From Candidatus Poribacteria bacterium (GTDB taxonomy: Bacteria; Poribacteria; WGA-4E; WGA-3G), in NCBI GenBank assembly GCA_022827185.1, contig JAJDTM010000003.1, positions 1-64,000 of the forward strand: 64,000 nucleotides of DNA, written 5' to 3'. Positions 34,308-44,405 of the stretch are shown one piece after another. The translations under genes and the position numbers were made by a program. Every line of letters begins with the position of its first letter. Positions within the stretch are counted from its first letter, which is position 1. The notes beneath the pieces were generated by a model. It did not search any database, was not told where the DNA came from, and was given only the letters and a program-made list of their open reading frames with translations.

Positions 34308-34997
34308 GTGAAAACATGCCTTATTGTTTTTGCTAAGAATCCAGTACCGAATCAGGTCAAGACGAGGCTTATACCGACGCTTTCACCGGAACAAGCGGCA
34401 GCGCTCTACACAGCGTTCCTCACAGATTGGTGCGAGACGCTTGCTAAACTCACCAACGTGGATATCGTCATCGCGTATACACCTGTGGAGGCACAACCCG
34501 ATTTACAAGCGTTAGTCGGAGATGATGTTATCTACATCCCACAAATCGGGGCAGACCTCGGGGAACGCCTTACTTCAGCAACGCAGTGGGCAGCTAAACA
34601 AGGATATACAAAGATACTATTCGTCGGGTCGGATAGTCCGACGCTACCGATTTCATACATATCCCAAGCAGTTAAACTGCTTGACTCACGGGATACTGTT
34701 GTCGGACCGAGTACAGATGGCGGTTATTATCTCATCGGTTTCTCTGCTGCAGCATTAACAGCGACAGTACCACACGTATTTGAAGAAATCGCATGGAGTA
34801 CGGCGGCGGTTTTTCAACAGACAGTGGCGCGGATCCACGCAGTGAAGGCAACTTTGGGACTCTTGCCTCTATGGTATGATATTGATACCGCTGAAGATTT
34901 GGCATTCCTGCATACACACATCGCAGCGATGCGACTTGCGGGTGAGACAGTACAAGCAGTTAGAACAGAATCCCTCTTGACAGAACTATTTTCATAA
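34308..34997 (+). CDS. TIGR04282/DUF2064 glycosyltransferase-like protein
   Basis: 229 residues from GTG 34308 (the frame opens with TTG at 34302). LIVFAKNPVPNQVKTRLIP at the start, then VGSDSPTLP and GPSTDGGYYLIG, a nucleotidyl/glycosyltransferase A fold. The family is named rSAM/selenodomain-associated transferase 1 for its neighbours in other genomes; its reaction is not established. It leads an operon with the SDR and PhyH-like genes (18- and 20-base gaps). Confidence 0.85.
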   Translation: MKTCLIVFAKNPVPNQVKTRLIPTLSPEQAAALYTAFLTDWCETLAKLTNVDIVIAYTPVEAQPDLQALVGDDVIYIPQIGADLGERLTSATQWAAKQGYTKILFVGSDSPTLPISYISQAVKLLDSRDTVVGPSTDGGYYLIGFSAAALTATVPHVFEEIAWSTAAVFQQTVARIHAVKATLGLLPLWYDIDTAEDLAFLHTHIAAMRLAGETVQAVRTESLLTELFS

Positions 34998-35015
34998 AAA
35001 GAAAGGAACTCAATA

Positions 35016-35747
35016 ATGGGACAATTAGATGGAAAAGTTGCGATTGTAACGGGTGGAAACCGCGGTATCGGTAAAGGGATTGCGAAGGGACTTGCTGCTG
35101 AAGGTGCGAGTCTCACAATCGCTGCAAGGAATGCCGAACTTCTTGAGGAAACCGCTACCGAACTTCGGGCAAACGGTACAAAAGTGTTGGCTGTGCCGAC
35201 CGATGTAACGGATGAGGCACAGATTAAAGCACTCTTTGAAAAGTCGATGGCGGAACACGGACGTTTGGACATCCTCGTAAACAATGCGGGGGCATTCGAT
35301 GCCGGTCCCATAGATGAACTCTCAACAGAGGCGTGGGATTGGGTTGTTGCTGTGAACCTCAGCGCGCCGTTTCTGTGCACGCGCGAGGCGTTCGGGATTA
35401 TGAAGGCACAAGGTGAAGGTGGACGTATCATCAACATTGGAAGTATCTCTTCGCATCGGGTTCGTCCGCTCACTGCGCCCTACAGTGCCACTAAATTCGG
35501 TATCTGGGGATTGACACAGGTAACAGCACTTGAAGGCAGACCGCACGGGATTACGGCGAGCTGTTTGAAACCCGGCAACACTTATGTGGAACGTATCCAG
35601 AACCGTTCACAGGCACCGACCGAGCCGATGATGGATGTTGACGCGCTCGCGCAAGCCGCTGTTCTGATGGCAACCCTCCCGCCGAATATAAATATGTTAG
35701 AAGCGACTGTTTTACCTGTCGGTCAACTTTATATTGGTAGAGGCTAA
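35016..35747 (+). CDS. Short-chain dehydrogenase/reductase
   Basis: 243 residues. Rossmann signature TGGNRGIG (12-19), NNAGA near 88-92, catalytic Ser near 142 and YSATK near 152-156. Classical SDR. After the ribosome site AAAGGAA. The substrate is unknown; operon position before a PhyH-type oxygenase hints at catabolism of a small organic compound. Confidence 0.92.
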   Translation: MGQLDGKVAIVTGGNRGIGKGIAKGLAAEGASLTIAARNAELLEETATELRANGTKVLAVPTDVTDEAQIKALFEKSMAEHGRLDILVNNAGAFDAGPIDELSTEAWDWVVAVNLSAPFLCTREAFGIMKAQGEGGRIINIGSISSHRVRPLTAPYSATKFGIWGLTQVTALEGRPHGITASCLKPGNTYVERIQNRSQAPTEPMMDVDALAQAAVLMATLPPNINMLEATVLPVGQLYIGRG

Positions 35748-35767
35748 CGCGCAGCCGGAGAGAAATT

Positions 35768-36994
35768 ATGAAAGTGAATCGGGATCAATTCATGGAAGAA
35801 GGGTATCTCGTTCTGCGGGAAGTCGTTCCGCCGGAAGAATTAGATGCGCTTCGGGAAAGTTATGAACTGATGGTATCACGTCAGCGGGAAATCTGGGCGC
35901 GAGAACGCGGACCAAACGACCCACCCGGCGGCGTATGGGAGACTTCGCCCCAACCGCGTTTGCTGCTCGGACGCGATCCACTTGCAGGGCTTGTTGATGA
36001 GAAGACGGCGAGTACTGTCGAAATTTGGGCGCACGAAAATATGCAAGGTGCCAGCACTGCGCTGCTCGGTGAGGAAGATGCTGGTGTTACCGAGATGATG
36101 CTCATGTGTAGTCCTGTCCGAGACTGCGGACCTGCGGCTTGGCATCGGGACCACCACCCAATTGATACTGCGCCACTACAGGGCTATATTGACGATATTG
36201 TGGAGACGGGACCGCGCTATGTGCAGTGGAATCTTTCACTCTATGACGACAGTGTATTGTGGGTGCTGCCCGGCAGTCATCTGCGTGTGAACACTGACGA
36301 AGAAAACCAACACTTGTTGGCGGATCCGAAAGTCCCACTACCCGGTGCAGTGCAGACCCATCTTAACGCTGGTGATGGGGTTGTTTATATCCTGCCTATT
36401 TTGCATTGGGGTAGTAACTACAGTCGGAAGATGCGGCGCACGATTCACGGTGGGTTTTCAAATCACACGCATTATCAAGCGTTTGATTATATAGACTACC
36501 TGTCGCCAGAAGTGCGGGACAAATTCCATCGGTGGAATAAACGTAGTGAACAGATGCAAGTGTGGACGGAAAATGCCCTCCGCGCTGTAGTTGAAAAGCG
36601 TGTGGATGCGTATCACACGGCACTTGAGAATTTGCACCCGGGTAGAGGCGAAAAAGGGAAGATGCTCTCAACCGTTTTCCTGTGTAAAGCCGCCTGTTTT
36701 GTGGCAATGGTACACGGTTGTGATCTCTCAGACATCCCGGATGAACTCAAGAACCGCGGCAAGGGTTTCCACCCCATCACGCTGAATTGGGGACCGCCGT
36801 TTGCGGAGCGATTCACGAAAGCAGAAGCAGCCACCGTGTGGGACCGTTTTAAACCACTTGACGCGCTTCTCAAAACCGACGAAGAGCAGTATTTGCCGGG
36901 TTTTCAATCCGGTCCGATGCACTACTATTTCAATGAAATGCCTGCTAATTTCGGCGTTGCGGATTTTATCAAAACGTGGGAATTACAACCGTAG
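35768..36994 (+). CDS. Phytanoyl-CoA dioxygenase family protein
   Basis: 408 residues. Fe(II)/2-oxoglutarate oxygenase: His126-x-Asp128 in AWHRDHH supplies two iron ligands, and a distal His lies in the TIHGGFSNH stretch near 231, with an Arg following. PhyH-type enzymes hydroxylate lipids or small secondary metabolites. Last gene of the 34308-36994 operon; its 3' end overlaps the convergent TIM-barrel gene by 12 bases. A second member of this family is at 44406-45605. Confidence 0.85.
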   Translation: MKVNRDQFMEEGYLVLREVVPPEELDALRESYELMVSRQREIWARERGPNDPPGGVWETSPQPRLLLGRDPLAGLVDEKTASTVEIWAHENMQGASTALLGEEDAGVTEMMLMCSPVRDCGPAAWHRDHHPIDTAPLQGYIDDIVETGPRYVQWNLSLYDDSVLWVLPGSHLRVNTDEENQHLLADPKVPLPGAVQTHLNAGDGVVYILPILHWGSNYSRKMRRTIHGGFSNHTHYQAFDYIDYLSPEVRDKFHRWNKRSEQMQVWTENALRAVVEKRVDAYHTALENLHPGRGEKGKMLSTVFLCKAACFVAMVHGCDLSDIPDELKNRGKGFHPITLNWGPPFAERFTKAEAATVWDRFKPLDALLKTDEEQYLPGFQSGPMHYYFNEMPANFGVADFIKTWELQP

Positions 36995-37777
36995 ACCGAG
37001 CATTCCACTGAGATAGAGATACGCTTCCTCAGTATAACGGGGTAGGTTCTCAGGATCTTCGACTTCCAATTCTAAAGTCAGGTCGCCTTGGTAGTCTACC
37101 GCTTGGAGGGTCTCAATAATCTCTTTGAGGTTGAGTTCACCGCGCCCGATGCCGACAGATATAGATCCGAGATGATCCTTGAGGTGTACTGCATATAGCC
37201 GCGATGCGAATTGACGAATCGCGGCAAGCGTGTCTACACCGGACGCATGGAAATGTCCTGTATCTATGCAGACACCGACGCGTTCGTCGGCAATAGCGTC
37301 TAAAACGGTTTGGAAATCCTCTGCCTGTTCAAGGACATTGCCGTGGTGCGGTTCAAGTGTTAGTTTGATAGCACTCTCTGCTGGCATGCGTTGCAACACC
37401 TCACGGACACAGGCGATTACTCTGTCCAATGCACCGGGGTCAGTTCTACGTTGCGCGCCACTTGTTGTCAAATGCGTTGCGCCGAGCCCTTCAGCGATTT
37501 CGACACACCTTGCGATTGCGCCTGCGCGTGCGTCAACATCGGCATTGTCTTGTCCGCCCCATCCGGGTGGGTAAAGTCCGGCACATTTCATGCCGGATGC
37601 GTCAATTTTTGCTTTCATATCGCCTATGTTAAAAGCGAGGGCGGCATCAACGCTCCAGATAAGCGGTCCGTGGATTTCCATGAGGCGGTAGCCGATTTTC
37701 GGTGCGTTTTTCAAGGTTGCGGCAACCTCGTCTTCGGCGTAGCCTCGGTAACAGATAGAAGCACAGATAATATCCAT
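36983..37777 (-). CDS. Sugar phosphate isomerase/epimerase
   Basis: 264 residues from ATG 37777 (GAGGAA at 9 bases; an extra ATG at 37795 has no site). The metal ligands of the xylose-isomerase-like barrel are visible: LEPHHGN (Glu), GVCIDTGHFHASG (Asp, His), AVHLKDHLG (His) and LELEVEDP (Glu) near the end. Typical of iolE/hydroxypyruvate-isomerase relatives. Substrate unknown. Confidence 0.85.
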   Translation of the reverse strand: MDIICASICYRGYAEDEVAATLKNAPKIGYRLMEIHGPLIWSVDAALAFNIGDMKAKIDASGMKCAGLYPPGWGGQDNADVDARAGAIARCVEIAEGLGATHLTTSGAQRRTDPGALDRVIACVREVLQRMPAESAIKLTLEPHHGNVLEQAEDFQTVLDAIADERVGVCIDTGHFHASGVDTLAAIRQFASRLYAVHLKDHLGSISVGIGRGELNLKEIIETLQAVDYQGDLTLELEVEDPENLPRYTEEAYLYLSGMLGLRL

Positions 37778-37779
37778 TT

Positions 37780-38091
37780 TTATATTTCCTCGCATTTCCC
37801 CGCTCGAAAATCAGCGAGTGCCTCCTTCGCGAATCGTTCAAACTTTCCAGCCTTAGCGTCTTCCTCAAACTGTTTATCCCACACTTCCGCTTCCGCTTTA
37901 TATACTTCTAAGCGTTCGTGAAGTTCAATTTCCAATACTTTCAATAATTCCTTTTTCGTTTTCCTTTCACAACTCACCTCAGGGAGTTTTTGTATCCACC
38001 CAATCCACCGATCACCGTTCTGCTCAGCATGAACTGTATAGGTTTCGGTAAACCCCTGTTCTTGGACTTCAATCGTATGAATCTGCTCCAT
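37780..38091 (-). CDS. HicB-like small protein, possible orphan antitoxin
   Basis: 103 residues. ATG 38091 has AAAGGAG at 8 bases. Residues 12-62 (TYTVHAEQNGDRWIGWIQKLPEVSCERKTKKELLKVLEIELHE) follow a HicB-like strand and helix order, then a charged helical tail (AKEALADFRAGKCEEI). No toxin gene is adjacent; the next gene on this strand starts 2 bases after its stop and is a sugar isomerase. Strong own promoter at 38129-38158. Confidence 0.6.
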   Translation of the reverse strand: MEQIHTIEVQEQGFTETYTVHAEQNGDRWIGWIQKLPEVSCERKTKKELLKVLEIELHERLEVYKAEAEVWDKQFEEDAKAGKFERFAKEALADFRAGKCEEI

Positions 38092-38128
38092 GTGTATCTC
38101 CTTTCGTATGATAATTCAAATACACCCT

Positions 38129-38158
38129 ATTATACCCCGTAAAAAAACTGATTGTCAA
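38129..38158 (-). promoter_or_regulatory. Consensus promoter for the HicB-like gene
   Basis: Minus strand TTGACA (38158-38153), 18-base spacer, TATAAT (38134-38129); both hexamers are perfect. Confidence 0.8.
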
Positions 38159-38167
38159 ACAATTCTC

Positions 38168-38195
38168 TTGAAAAATTGAATAAACAAGGTATAAT
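38168..38195 (+). promoter_or_regulatory. Promoter for yjbQ
   Basis: TTGAAA (38168-38173), 16-base spacer, TATAAT (38190-38195), back to back with the minus-strand promoter 10 bases away. Confidence 0.7.
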
Positions 38196-38232
38196 AAATG
38201 GAATAATCCGTAGACTGGGAGCGCACTAAAAA

Positions 38233-38643
38233 GTGATTCAACAAATCGAAATAGCTTTACCTGAATACCCGCGCGGCTTTCATCTCGTCACAGATGAGAT
38301 TGTGAAATCGCTTGGTGAACTACCGCCGGAAGGTATCCTGCACCTATTCCTCAAACACACCTCAGCAGGATTGACTATCAACGAAAATGACGATCCGACC
38401 GTCCGCGAAGACTTCGCCAACAGTTTTGACCGACTCGTCAAAGAGCGCGAACCGTTCTATAAACACACGATCGAAGGCGACGACGATATGCCAGCACATA
38501 TTAAAGCGTCGCTCGTCGGTTTCAGCGTCTCTATCCCGATTACGAAGCATCGCCTTAATTTAGGTGTCTGGCAAGGCATCTATTTATGCGAATTTCGGAA
38601 TAGTGGTGGTAGACGACACTTAATGGCGACGCTTTATTCTTAG
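38233..38643 (+). CDS. yjbQ: YjbQ-family protein (UPF0047)
   Basis: 136 residues, GTG start at 38233. Nearly the whole protein matches the family: LKHTSAGLTINENDDPTVREDF near 45, DDDMPAHIKASLVG near 83, LNLGVWQGIYLCEFR near 114. E. coli YjbQ has weak thiamine-phosphate synthase activity and its true role is uncertain. Single gene with its own promoter; it is followed by a convergent TIM-barrel gene. Confidence 0.92.
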   Translation: MIQQIEIALPEYPRGFHLVTDEIVKSLGELPPEGILHLFLKHTSAGLTINENDDPTVREDFANSFDRLVKEREPFYKHTIEGDDDMPAHIKASLVGFSVSIPITKHRLNLGVWQGIYLCEFRNSGGRRHLMATLYS

Positions 38644-38657
38644 TGTATAAACGCCGC

Positions 38658-39416
38658 CTACAGCGTGCTATAGAGTTCAGCGTGTCGTTTCAGCACTGCA
38701 TCGGAATCCTGTGGATTGATAACCTCTATGGAGATAAACCCGTTATATCCATCTTTTGCGAGAAGCGTGAGTGAATCCCGTTCGGTATCTGGCATCGGAC
38801 CGCTGTCTCCGAAATTGACGTGTGCGTGTCGGACTTTGCCGCGTAGATGGACATACGCTACATCAACCGGCTCTCCGTGTCGGACGTGATGCGCTGCATG
38901 CCAATTGACATAGGTGTTTTGCGCTTCAGCGCGATGCAGTGTCTCCGCAACGTAACTACCGATGAGGTTGCCGTGTGTCTCCAAACAGAGCGCAACGCCT
39001 GCGTCGCCAGCCAATCCGTCACATTCGCGAATGCCATCCGCTTCCCAATCCAAAGTTTGGGATATTTCAACCGGCGTTTCCGGTACCCTGTCCCCAAAGA
39101 TACGGATATTTGCCGCGCCCATCGTCGCTGTAAGGTCAATGTAACGCTTGAGAAGTTCAACCTGTTCAGCGCGTTTGCTTGCGTCGGGATCGATGAATCG
39201 GACGCCGGTTGCAATGCAGGAGAGATCAATCCCGCTATCAACAAATCGGGCGCGGGCATCTCGGAGTTGCTGCGCGGTTGAATCCAATTCAACGCCGTGT
39301 CCGTGATTCCATTCGACACGGAGTTCTAAGTGTTTATAGTCATACTCTTTTGCTTTGTCAATCAGTTCCGCCAGTGTTAGCGGCGGACAGACAGACGACA
39401 TAAATCCAAATTGCAT
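38658..39416 (-). CDS. Sugar phosphate isomerase/epimerase-like TIM barrel
   Basis: 252 residues; ATG 39416 has GGAGG at 6 bases. Metal-ligand pattern of the fold: HLELRVEW, CLETHGNL (Glu and His), AYVHLRGKVRHAHVNFGD (His), FISIEVINP (Glu) near the end. Third protein of this type in the window. Substrate unknown. Confidence 0.8.
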   Translation of the reverse strand: MQFGFMSSVCPPLTLAELIDKAKEYDYKHLELRVEWNHGHGVELDSTAQQLRDARARFVDSGIDLSCIATGVRFIDPDASKRAEQVELLKRYIDLTATMGAANIRIFGDRVPETPVEISQTLDWEADGIRECDGLAGDAGVALCLETHGNLIGSYVAETLHRAEAQNTYVNWHAAHHVRHGEPVDVAYVHLRGKVRHAHVNFGDSGPMPDTERDSLTLLAKDGYNGFISIEVINPQDSDAVLKRHAELYSTL

Positions 39417-39439
39417 GTAAAGCCTCCAATTTTGTTAGG

Positions 39440-42400
39440 TTAACCTCGAATATCAATAGATGAACCGTATGAACCGTCATCTCCTCGTTTCCTAACGTTA
39501 ATTTTAACAGGTAAACGTCTTGTTAATTCCTGAATGTGGCTGATGAGAAAGATGTTCCGTCCTTGCATGCGGAGTCCTTCAAGTGCTGCGATAGCGGTGT
39601 CAAGCGTTTCTGCATCAAGCGTGCCGAACCCTTCATCAAGGAACAGCGAATTGAGTTGTGAACGTCCGCGGCTGAGCTCGGAGAGTGCGAGTGCCAAAGC
39701 GAGACTCGTCAGGAAAGATTCGCCACCAGAGAGTGTCTCAACAGGACGTTCTTCATTTGCATTCCAGCGATCGATGACTGTTAGATCACCGATACTCTCA
39801 ACTTTAAGTTGGTAACGTTCTGAAGTGAGATATTTCAGCTGTTCGTTTGCCAAGCTGCCCATCTGCTTGAACATAATCTCCAGTGCAAAGTCGCGTAAAG
39901 CATTAGCAGGAATTGTCTCCTGTAACCGCTGCCAGCGTTCCACTTCTTGCTGCGCTGCACCGAGTTCATCAGCGAGAGCCTCACGTTTTTCAAGCGCACC
40001 TTTTATGCCTTTAATTTTTTGCTGTTGCGCTCCAATCTCCTGCTGTGCTTCTTGGAGCTGCGTTTCGATTTCTTCCAGTTGGGTCCCAATTCGCCCTAAT
40101 GCCTCTGGATCAAAAGGTGTTTCCTCAAACCGAGTCTGCAACTCAGTAATCTCTAACGCGAGTTGCTGCATTTCGTTCTTATGTGCATCAATCCGATCGG
40201 TTATTGCCTGCAGCTGTGTCTCGTCTCGAAAAGCGTTATCGTGTGTTTCTGGTGAATCAAACCCAGCGTCTCTGAGTTTATCGGTGTAAACTTGGCAGGC
40301 ATTATCAAATTTTTCACTGGATTGCTCCTTTTGATTCTCACCAATCTCATGAGCGGTACGCTTTTGAGTAAGCAACTCTCGACTCTTTTGCCATCTCTCA
40401 TCAGCTTTGTCCCTTTTATCTTCTTTCGCTTGCAGCCGAGTTTCTAAGGTATCAATAGCGGTGTCAATCTCGTTTTCCGTTTCCAACCCGCCTGTTTTCT
40501 CCCGAACAGCATCCAAAATTTCCTCTCCCTCGCGCCGATATTCGCCTACCTCTGTTCCCAATTTTTTGTGGCGATCTCTCAGATCTTCAAGTTTGTCTTG
40601 ATCTACCGCAATGTTGGTATTAAGCACTTGGAGTTGCGTTTTTGCTGTGTCGCGTTCATCTTTACGCGCCTCAACTTCTTGAATCTTATTTCCAAACTGA
40701 TTTACAGCCTTCTTCGGTGTAATGCCATGAAAAGTATCAGGTAGCAATTCCCAAAAACGGGTCTCAATAGATTTGATGTCCGCTTCCAAATTCTCAACGT
40801 TATTATCGACTTCTTGTAACTGCTCCTCAGTTTCGCTTAAGGACTTCTTCTCGTTAGCGATATTGTTTTCGGAATTTTCGAGTTGCTGGGATAGCGTTTG
40901 GTAAACATGCGAAACCTGCGTATGTGCTTTCTCAGCATCTCCGATCGCTGCGACAGCATCATTCGCCTCAGTAAACTGTTCGGATGTCCACGCTGACGAG
41001 ACCTCAGTACCCGGATAAATCGTTTGCCATTCAGTGAGAAGTTCCGCTGCGTCGTTTTGTAGCGTTTGTATCTCTGCGTTGCAATCCTCAATTTGTTCAG
41101 TAGTATTTTGTTTGTTCTGCTCAGTCTGCGTCTGTTTTGTCTTCACAGACTGCCTTTGCGCTTGTGCCTCAGCTTCCTGAGTTCTCGCTTTTTCTAAGGC
41201 AATTTCAGCATCTTGTAGTAAGTCCTCATTTTCATCTTCTACAACATCGGCACACGGATGATCTGTTGCTCCACACACCGAACAGGGTTCTCCGGGTTGA
41301 AGGCGTTGCCGGAGTTGATTGATCGGGTTTGCCCATTTCGCCGATTCTCGCTCTGCTTCACAACGTTGGACGACTTCAGCAGCTTCCTGACATACTTCGG
41401 TTTGGTTTGCTAAGTTGGCTGCAATTTGTTCGAGTTCAGCATCCAATGTCGCTGTGGTGTCGTTTAATGCGTTCAGTTGATTTTCAAAACCCGTTAAGTT
41501 ATTTTGCGTTGCCTCATATTTCTGTGCGATAGGTTGTGCCTTAGCGGCCTGCTGTGTTTGGGCAACCCATTCCTTGCGGGTGCCGGTTGTGAGCAGTTTG
41601 TTCAATTCAGTAGTGGCATCCTCTAACGTCGTCTCTGCCTCTGTTTTTTTCGCAAGGAGTCCAGCGTGAGTGTCAGACAACTCTTTGATCTTCTGCTTCA
41701 ACGACGACGCTTTCTGTTCATGCTGCGTTTTGCGCGCAGATGCTGTTTCTAACTGCTTCTGGTATGCTGTCAATTCTGCCAACAAGGCGGTTGCATCAGT
41801 AAGACGTTGTGGACTATTCGCGGGCAGATGATTTGCGTCCAAAAAGGTCTCTGCTTCGTCGATCCGTTCCTGCAATCGGGTTTGCTCAACCTGTTTGTCG
41901 GCTAATTTGTCTTTCAGTGTATTAACCTGATTACCCAGATTCGCTAACTGAGGGTCCCGCTCCTCTGCCTCAGCAAACCGATTAGCTGCTTGTTGCACAT
42001 CTGATTTCGCCTCGTCATAAATTTCCATTTTCTGATCGTGCTCAGCGGATGCGGTTTGATACATTTCCTCTTTTTCATCAAAATCGGCTTGGTCGGTTTT
42101 AACTTGCTCTTCCGCCTCCGTTTTCTCCGTTGTTGCTACATGGAAGGCTTCGTTTGCGTTTTCGAGTTCCGATGTTGCAGTATCAAACATCTGTTTTTCA
42201 GAACGAATACGCTCGGCACGCGCTGCGTTTTTCTGCTCTGTTTGGAGCGCATCAATCTCTGGCTGCTCGTCCAAGAGTTCCTTTTGACGTTTTTCGGAAG
42301 ATTGAAGTGTCTCAAAGGCCTCTGTGCGTTTTGTTTCTCGCGCTTTTTTTCCCTGAATCCGCTGGATTTCCTCGCCTAATCGTTTGGCATCTTCTTGTAA

Positions 42401-43048
42401 CCCGCTGAGTTCTTTTTCAGCCTCCGCTACCTGCTCAGGTGAGGCTTCAGGGATACCTTCAATCTTTTTGATAACTTCAGCATGCGCTGCCTCGACCTCG
42501 TTAACCTTATCATTGAGTGCTTGTTTCAGGACATCGTAGATACTGACCCCTGCCGTCGCTTCCAAGATTGTGCGTCTTTCTTCGCTGCTCGCCTTCAAAA
42601 ACGCTGCGAATTCGCCTTGTGCTAACATGACCGATCGTCTGAAGGCACCGAAATCAAGCCCTAAAATAGATTCTATCTCTTGCGCAACTTTGGTCGTAAT
42701 CAACTCACCCGTATCATCAAACAACTGCGCTTTGGGAGAGCCTTTGCGTTTAATAGACCACGTTGCATGATAACACTTATTGTTTGCTTCAAAATAGACT
42801 TCAGCAAATCCCTCCGTTTCGCCGTGGCTAATCAGATGTCTTGGATGCTGACTTGTGGTTCCACTGAGGCGCGGCGTTTTCCCGTAGAGTGCGACGCAGA
42901 TTGCATCCAACAGTGTTGTTTTCCCAGCACCTGTTGGACCAGTAATCGCGACAAGCGAGGCATCCTCCAGCGGCGGGTTTTCAAAATCAATATCAACTGG
43001 ATCACGAAAACTGTTTAAATTTTGAAGTTTCAGTCTACACAATTTCAT
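39440..43048 (-). CDS. sbcC: DNA double-strand-break nuclease ATPase subunit SbcC
   Basis: 1202 residues. RecN/Rad50-like head halves at both ends: Walker A GPTGAGKT near 37-44 with [11 protein letters not shown], and the C-terminal signature [20 protein letters not shown] plus Walker [14 protein letters not shown]. Between them is a 900-residue coiled coil with the zinc hook CSVCG near 585 that dimerises two molecules. With SbcD it opens hairpins and trims blocked DNA ends. ATG overlaps the sbcD stop by 4 bases. Confidence 0.97.
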   Translation of the reverse strand: MKLCRLKLQNLNSFRDPVDIDFENPPLEDASLVAITGPTGAGKTTLLDAICVALYGKTPRLSGTTSQHPRHLISHGETEGFAEVYFEANNKCYHATWSIKRKGSPKAQLFDDTGELITTKVAQEIESILGLDFGAFRRSVMLAQGEFAAFLKASSEERRTILEATAGVSIYDVLKQALNDKVNEVEAAHAEVIKKIEGIPEASPEQVAEAEKELSGLQEDAKRLGEEIQRIQGKKARETKRTEAFETLQSSEKRQKELLDEQPEIDALQTEQKNAARAERIRSEKQMFDTATSELENANEAFHVATTEKTEAEEQVKTDQADFDEKEEMYQTASAEHDQKMEIYDEAKSDVQQAANRFAEAEERDPQLANLGNQVNTLKDKLADKQVEQTRLQERIDEAETFLDANHLPANSPQRLTDATALLAELTAYQKQLETASARKTQHEQKASSLKQKIKELSDTHAGLLAKKTEAETTLEDATTELNKLLTTGTRKEWVAQTQQAAKAQPIAQKYEATQNNLTGFENQLNALNDTTATLDAELEQIAANLANQTEVCQEAAEVVQRCEAERESAKWANPINQLRQRLQPGEPCSVCGATDHPCADVVEDENEDLLQDAEIALEKARTQEAEAQAQRQSVKTKQTQTEQNKQNTTEQIEDCNAEIQTLQNDAAELLTEWQTIYPGTEVSSAWTSEQFTEANDAVAAIGDAEKAHTQVSHVYQTLSQQLENSENNIANEKKSLSETEEQLQEVDNNVENLEADIKSIETRFWELLPDTFHGITPKKAVNQFGNKIQEVEARKDERDTAKTQLQVLNTNIAVDQDKLEDLRDRHKKLGTEVGEYRREGEEILDAVREKTGGLETENEIDTAIDTLETRLQAKEDKRDKADERWQKSRELLTQKRTAHEIGENQKEQSSEKFDNACQVYTDKLRDAGFDSPETHDNAFRDETQLQAITDRIDAHKNEMQQLALEITELQTRFEETPFDPEALGRIGTQLEEIETQLQEAQQEIGAQQQKIKGIKGALEKREALADELGAAQQEVERWQRLQETIPANALRDFALEIMFKQMGSLANEQLKYLTSERYQLKVESIGDLTVIDRWNANEERPVETLSGGESFLTSLALALALSELSRGRSQLNSLFLDEGFGTLDAETLDTAIAALEGLRMQGRNIFLISHIQELTRRLPVKINVRKRGDDGSYGSSIDIRG

Positions 43049-44217
43049 GGCGTTTCCTCAACAAGTTGGACCAATTCACTAAATGTTTGCGCTAAGGTTT
43101 CATCGGGTGGGTTGCCATCGAACTTTGTCAGATGAAATTGTTCAAAGATTTCTTCGGGACATTTCATATCCTCAACGCGAATCGTCGGTCTTTGCTCTGC
43201 CTCTGGCAGTTCAAGTTCAACGCTCAGCACATCACCGCCGCGGTCGCTGAATGCTTGACGCATCTCATCACTGATACCGATCCTTGGTGTGTCTAATGTT
43301 AACTTGACCTGGATGTATTTACCCTCCCAGTTTCCCGTCATCGCCGCTGACAACACGCAATTCTCATCACCCTCAACCGTACAGAGTTCTTTGAAAACGG
43401 GGATATTAATTTCTTTATCTTGCGCCAACGTGCCATCATCAGACAGTTCCAATAGATACATTTTTTTCCGATAACTTGCTTCGTTGAACCTTAGCGGGAT
43501 CGGAGAACCCGAATACCGAATGGGATAATCGGTGCCTTTGATTGTCTGCGGTCTGTGGAGATGTCCCAAGGCAACATAACTCACACCCTCAGGAAAATCG
43601 CTGGCGTGGGTAGCAGTCGCGCCACCAATTTGGATATTTCGTTCAGAAGTGCCTATTGCCCCACCTTGAACGAAGAGGTGTCCCATTAAAATCTTGGGGA
43701 GTTCCGCTGGCATGGCAGCAACGCAATCGGCATAAAACGCTTTGAATCGTTCTCGGTACCGCTCACCCCGCTCCGCCTCTGTCTCATACGATAGGTGTCG
43801 GAGGTCCCCTTCGGAGAGATACGGTACAGCGGCGACAGCGACTCGCGGATTGTTACGGGGGAAGGTGAAGACACATTTGGCAGGATCATCTGCCAGTCCA
43901 ACGACGTAAATCCTGCCCATCTCAAGGAATTCGCGTGGTGCCTCCAAATGACGGGCGGAGTCGTGGTTGCCAGCAGTAATCACGGTGTACGCGTCGGTCT
44001 CATCAAAAAGTCGATATAGAAATCGGTAATAGAGGTTCGTTGATTCCGAGGAGGGGAGTGCCGTATCAAAAATATCGCCTGAAACGAGGAGGAGTTCAAC
44101 TTTATGTTCTTGGATTGTGTTGAGAAGCCACTCCAGAAATTTTTCATGTTCATCAGTACGTTGGCGTTCGTGGAGCCGTTGACCGATATGCCAATCGGCG
44201 GTGTGCAGTATTTTCAT
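43045..44217 (-). CDS. sbcD: DNA double-strand-break nuclease subunit SbcD
   Basis: 390 residues from ATG 44217; the frame opens earlier only with TTG. Mre11-type metal motifs: HTADWHIG at 4-11, VSGDIFD near 47, [10 protein letters not shown] near 84, GHLFVQGG and GHLHRPQ near 218. Nuclease of the SbcCD complex. First gene of a two-gene operon driven from 44272-44301. Confidence 0.96.
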   Translation of the reverse strand: MKILHTADWHIGQRLHERQRTDEHEKFLEWLLNTIQEHKVELLLVSGDIFDTALPSSESTNLYYRFLYRLFDETDAYTVITAGNHDSARHLEAPREFLEMGRIYVVGLADDPAKCVFTFPRNNPRVAVAAVPYLSEGDLRHLSYETEAERGERYRERFKAFYADCVAAMPAELPKILMGHLFVQGGAIGTSERNIQIGGATATHASDFPEGVSYVALGHLHRPQTIKGTDYPIRYSGSPIPLRFNEASYRKKMYLLELSDDGTLAQDKEINIPVFKELCTVEGDENCVLSAAMTGNWEGKYIQVKLTLDTPRIGISDEMRQAFSDRGGDVLSVELELPEAEQRPTIRVEDMKCPEEIFEQFHLTKFDGNPPDETLAQTFSELVQLVEETP

Positions 44218-44271
44218 ATTTTCGTGCAATTACCATCCCTTGGAAATTGTTGCGCGGATCTAATGCGTACT

Positions 44272-44301
44272 ATCATAGCAGATACGAAAATCTCTTTTCA
44301 A
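44272..44301 (-). promoter_or_regulatory. Promoter for sbcDC
   Basis: Minus strand TTGAAA (44301-44296), 18-base spacer, TATGAT (44277-44272). Confidence 0.65.
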
Positions 44302-44405
44302 GCAAATTAATCGTTGCGAAAAATAAGGGAGCATGATAGACTAAAATCTACTATAGAACCGATGATTTAGCGATTGAAACGCCGTGGACAATAAGGAGTT
44401 AGCCC

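Noticed and set aside
39534..42770. Several Ser-, Cys- or Phe-rich plus-strand frames within sbcC
   Set aside because: Shadows of the Glu/Gln-rich coiled coil; biased composition comes from the opposite strand.
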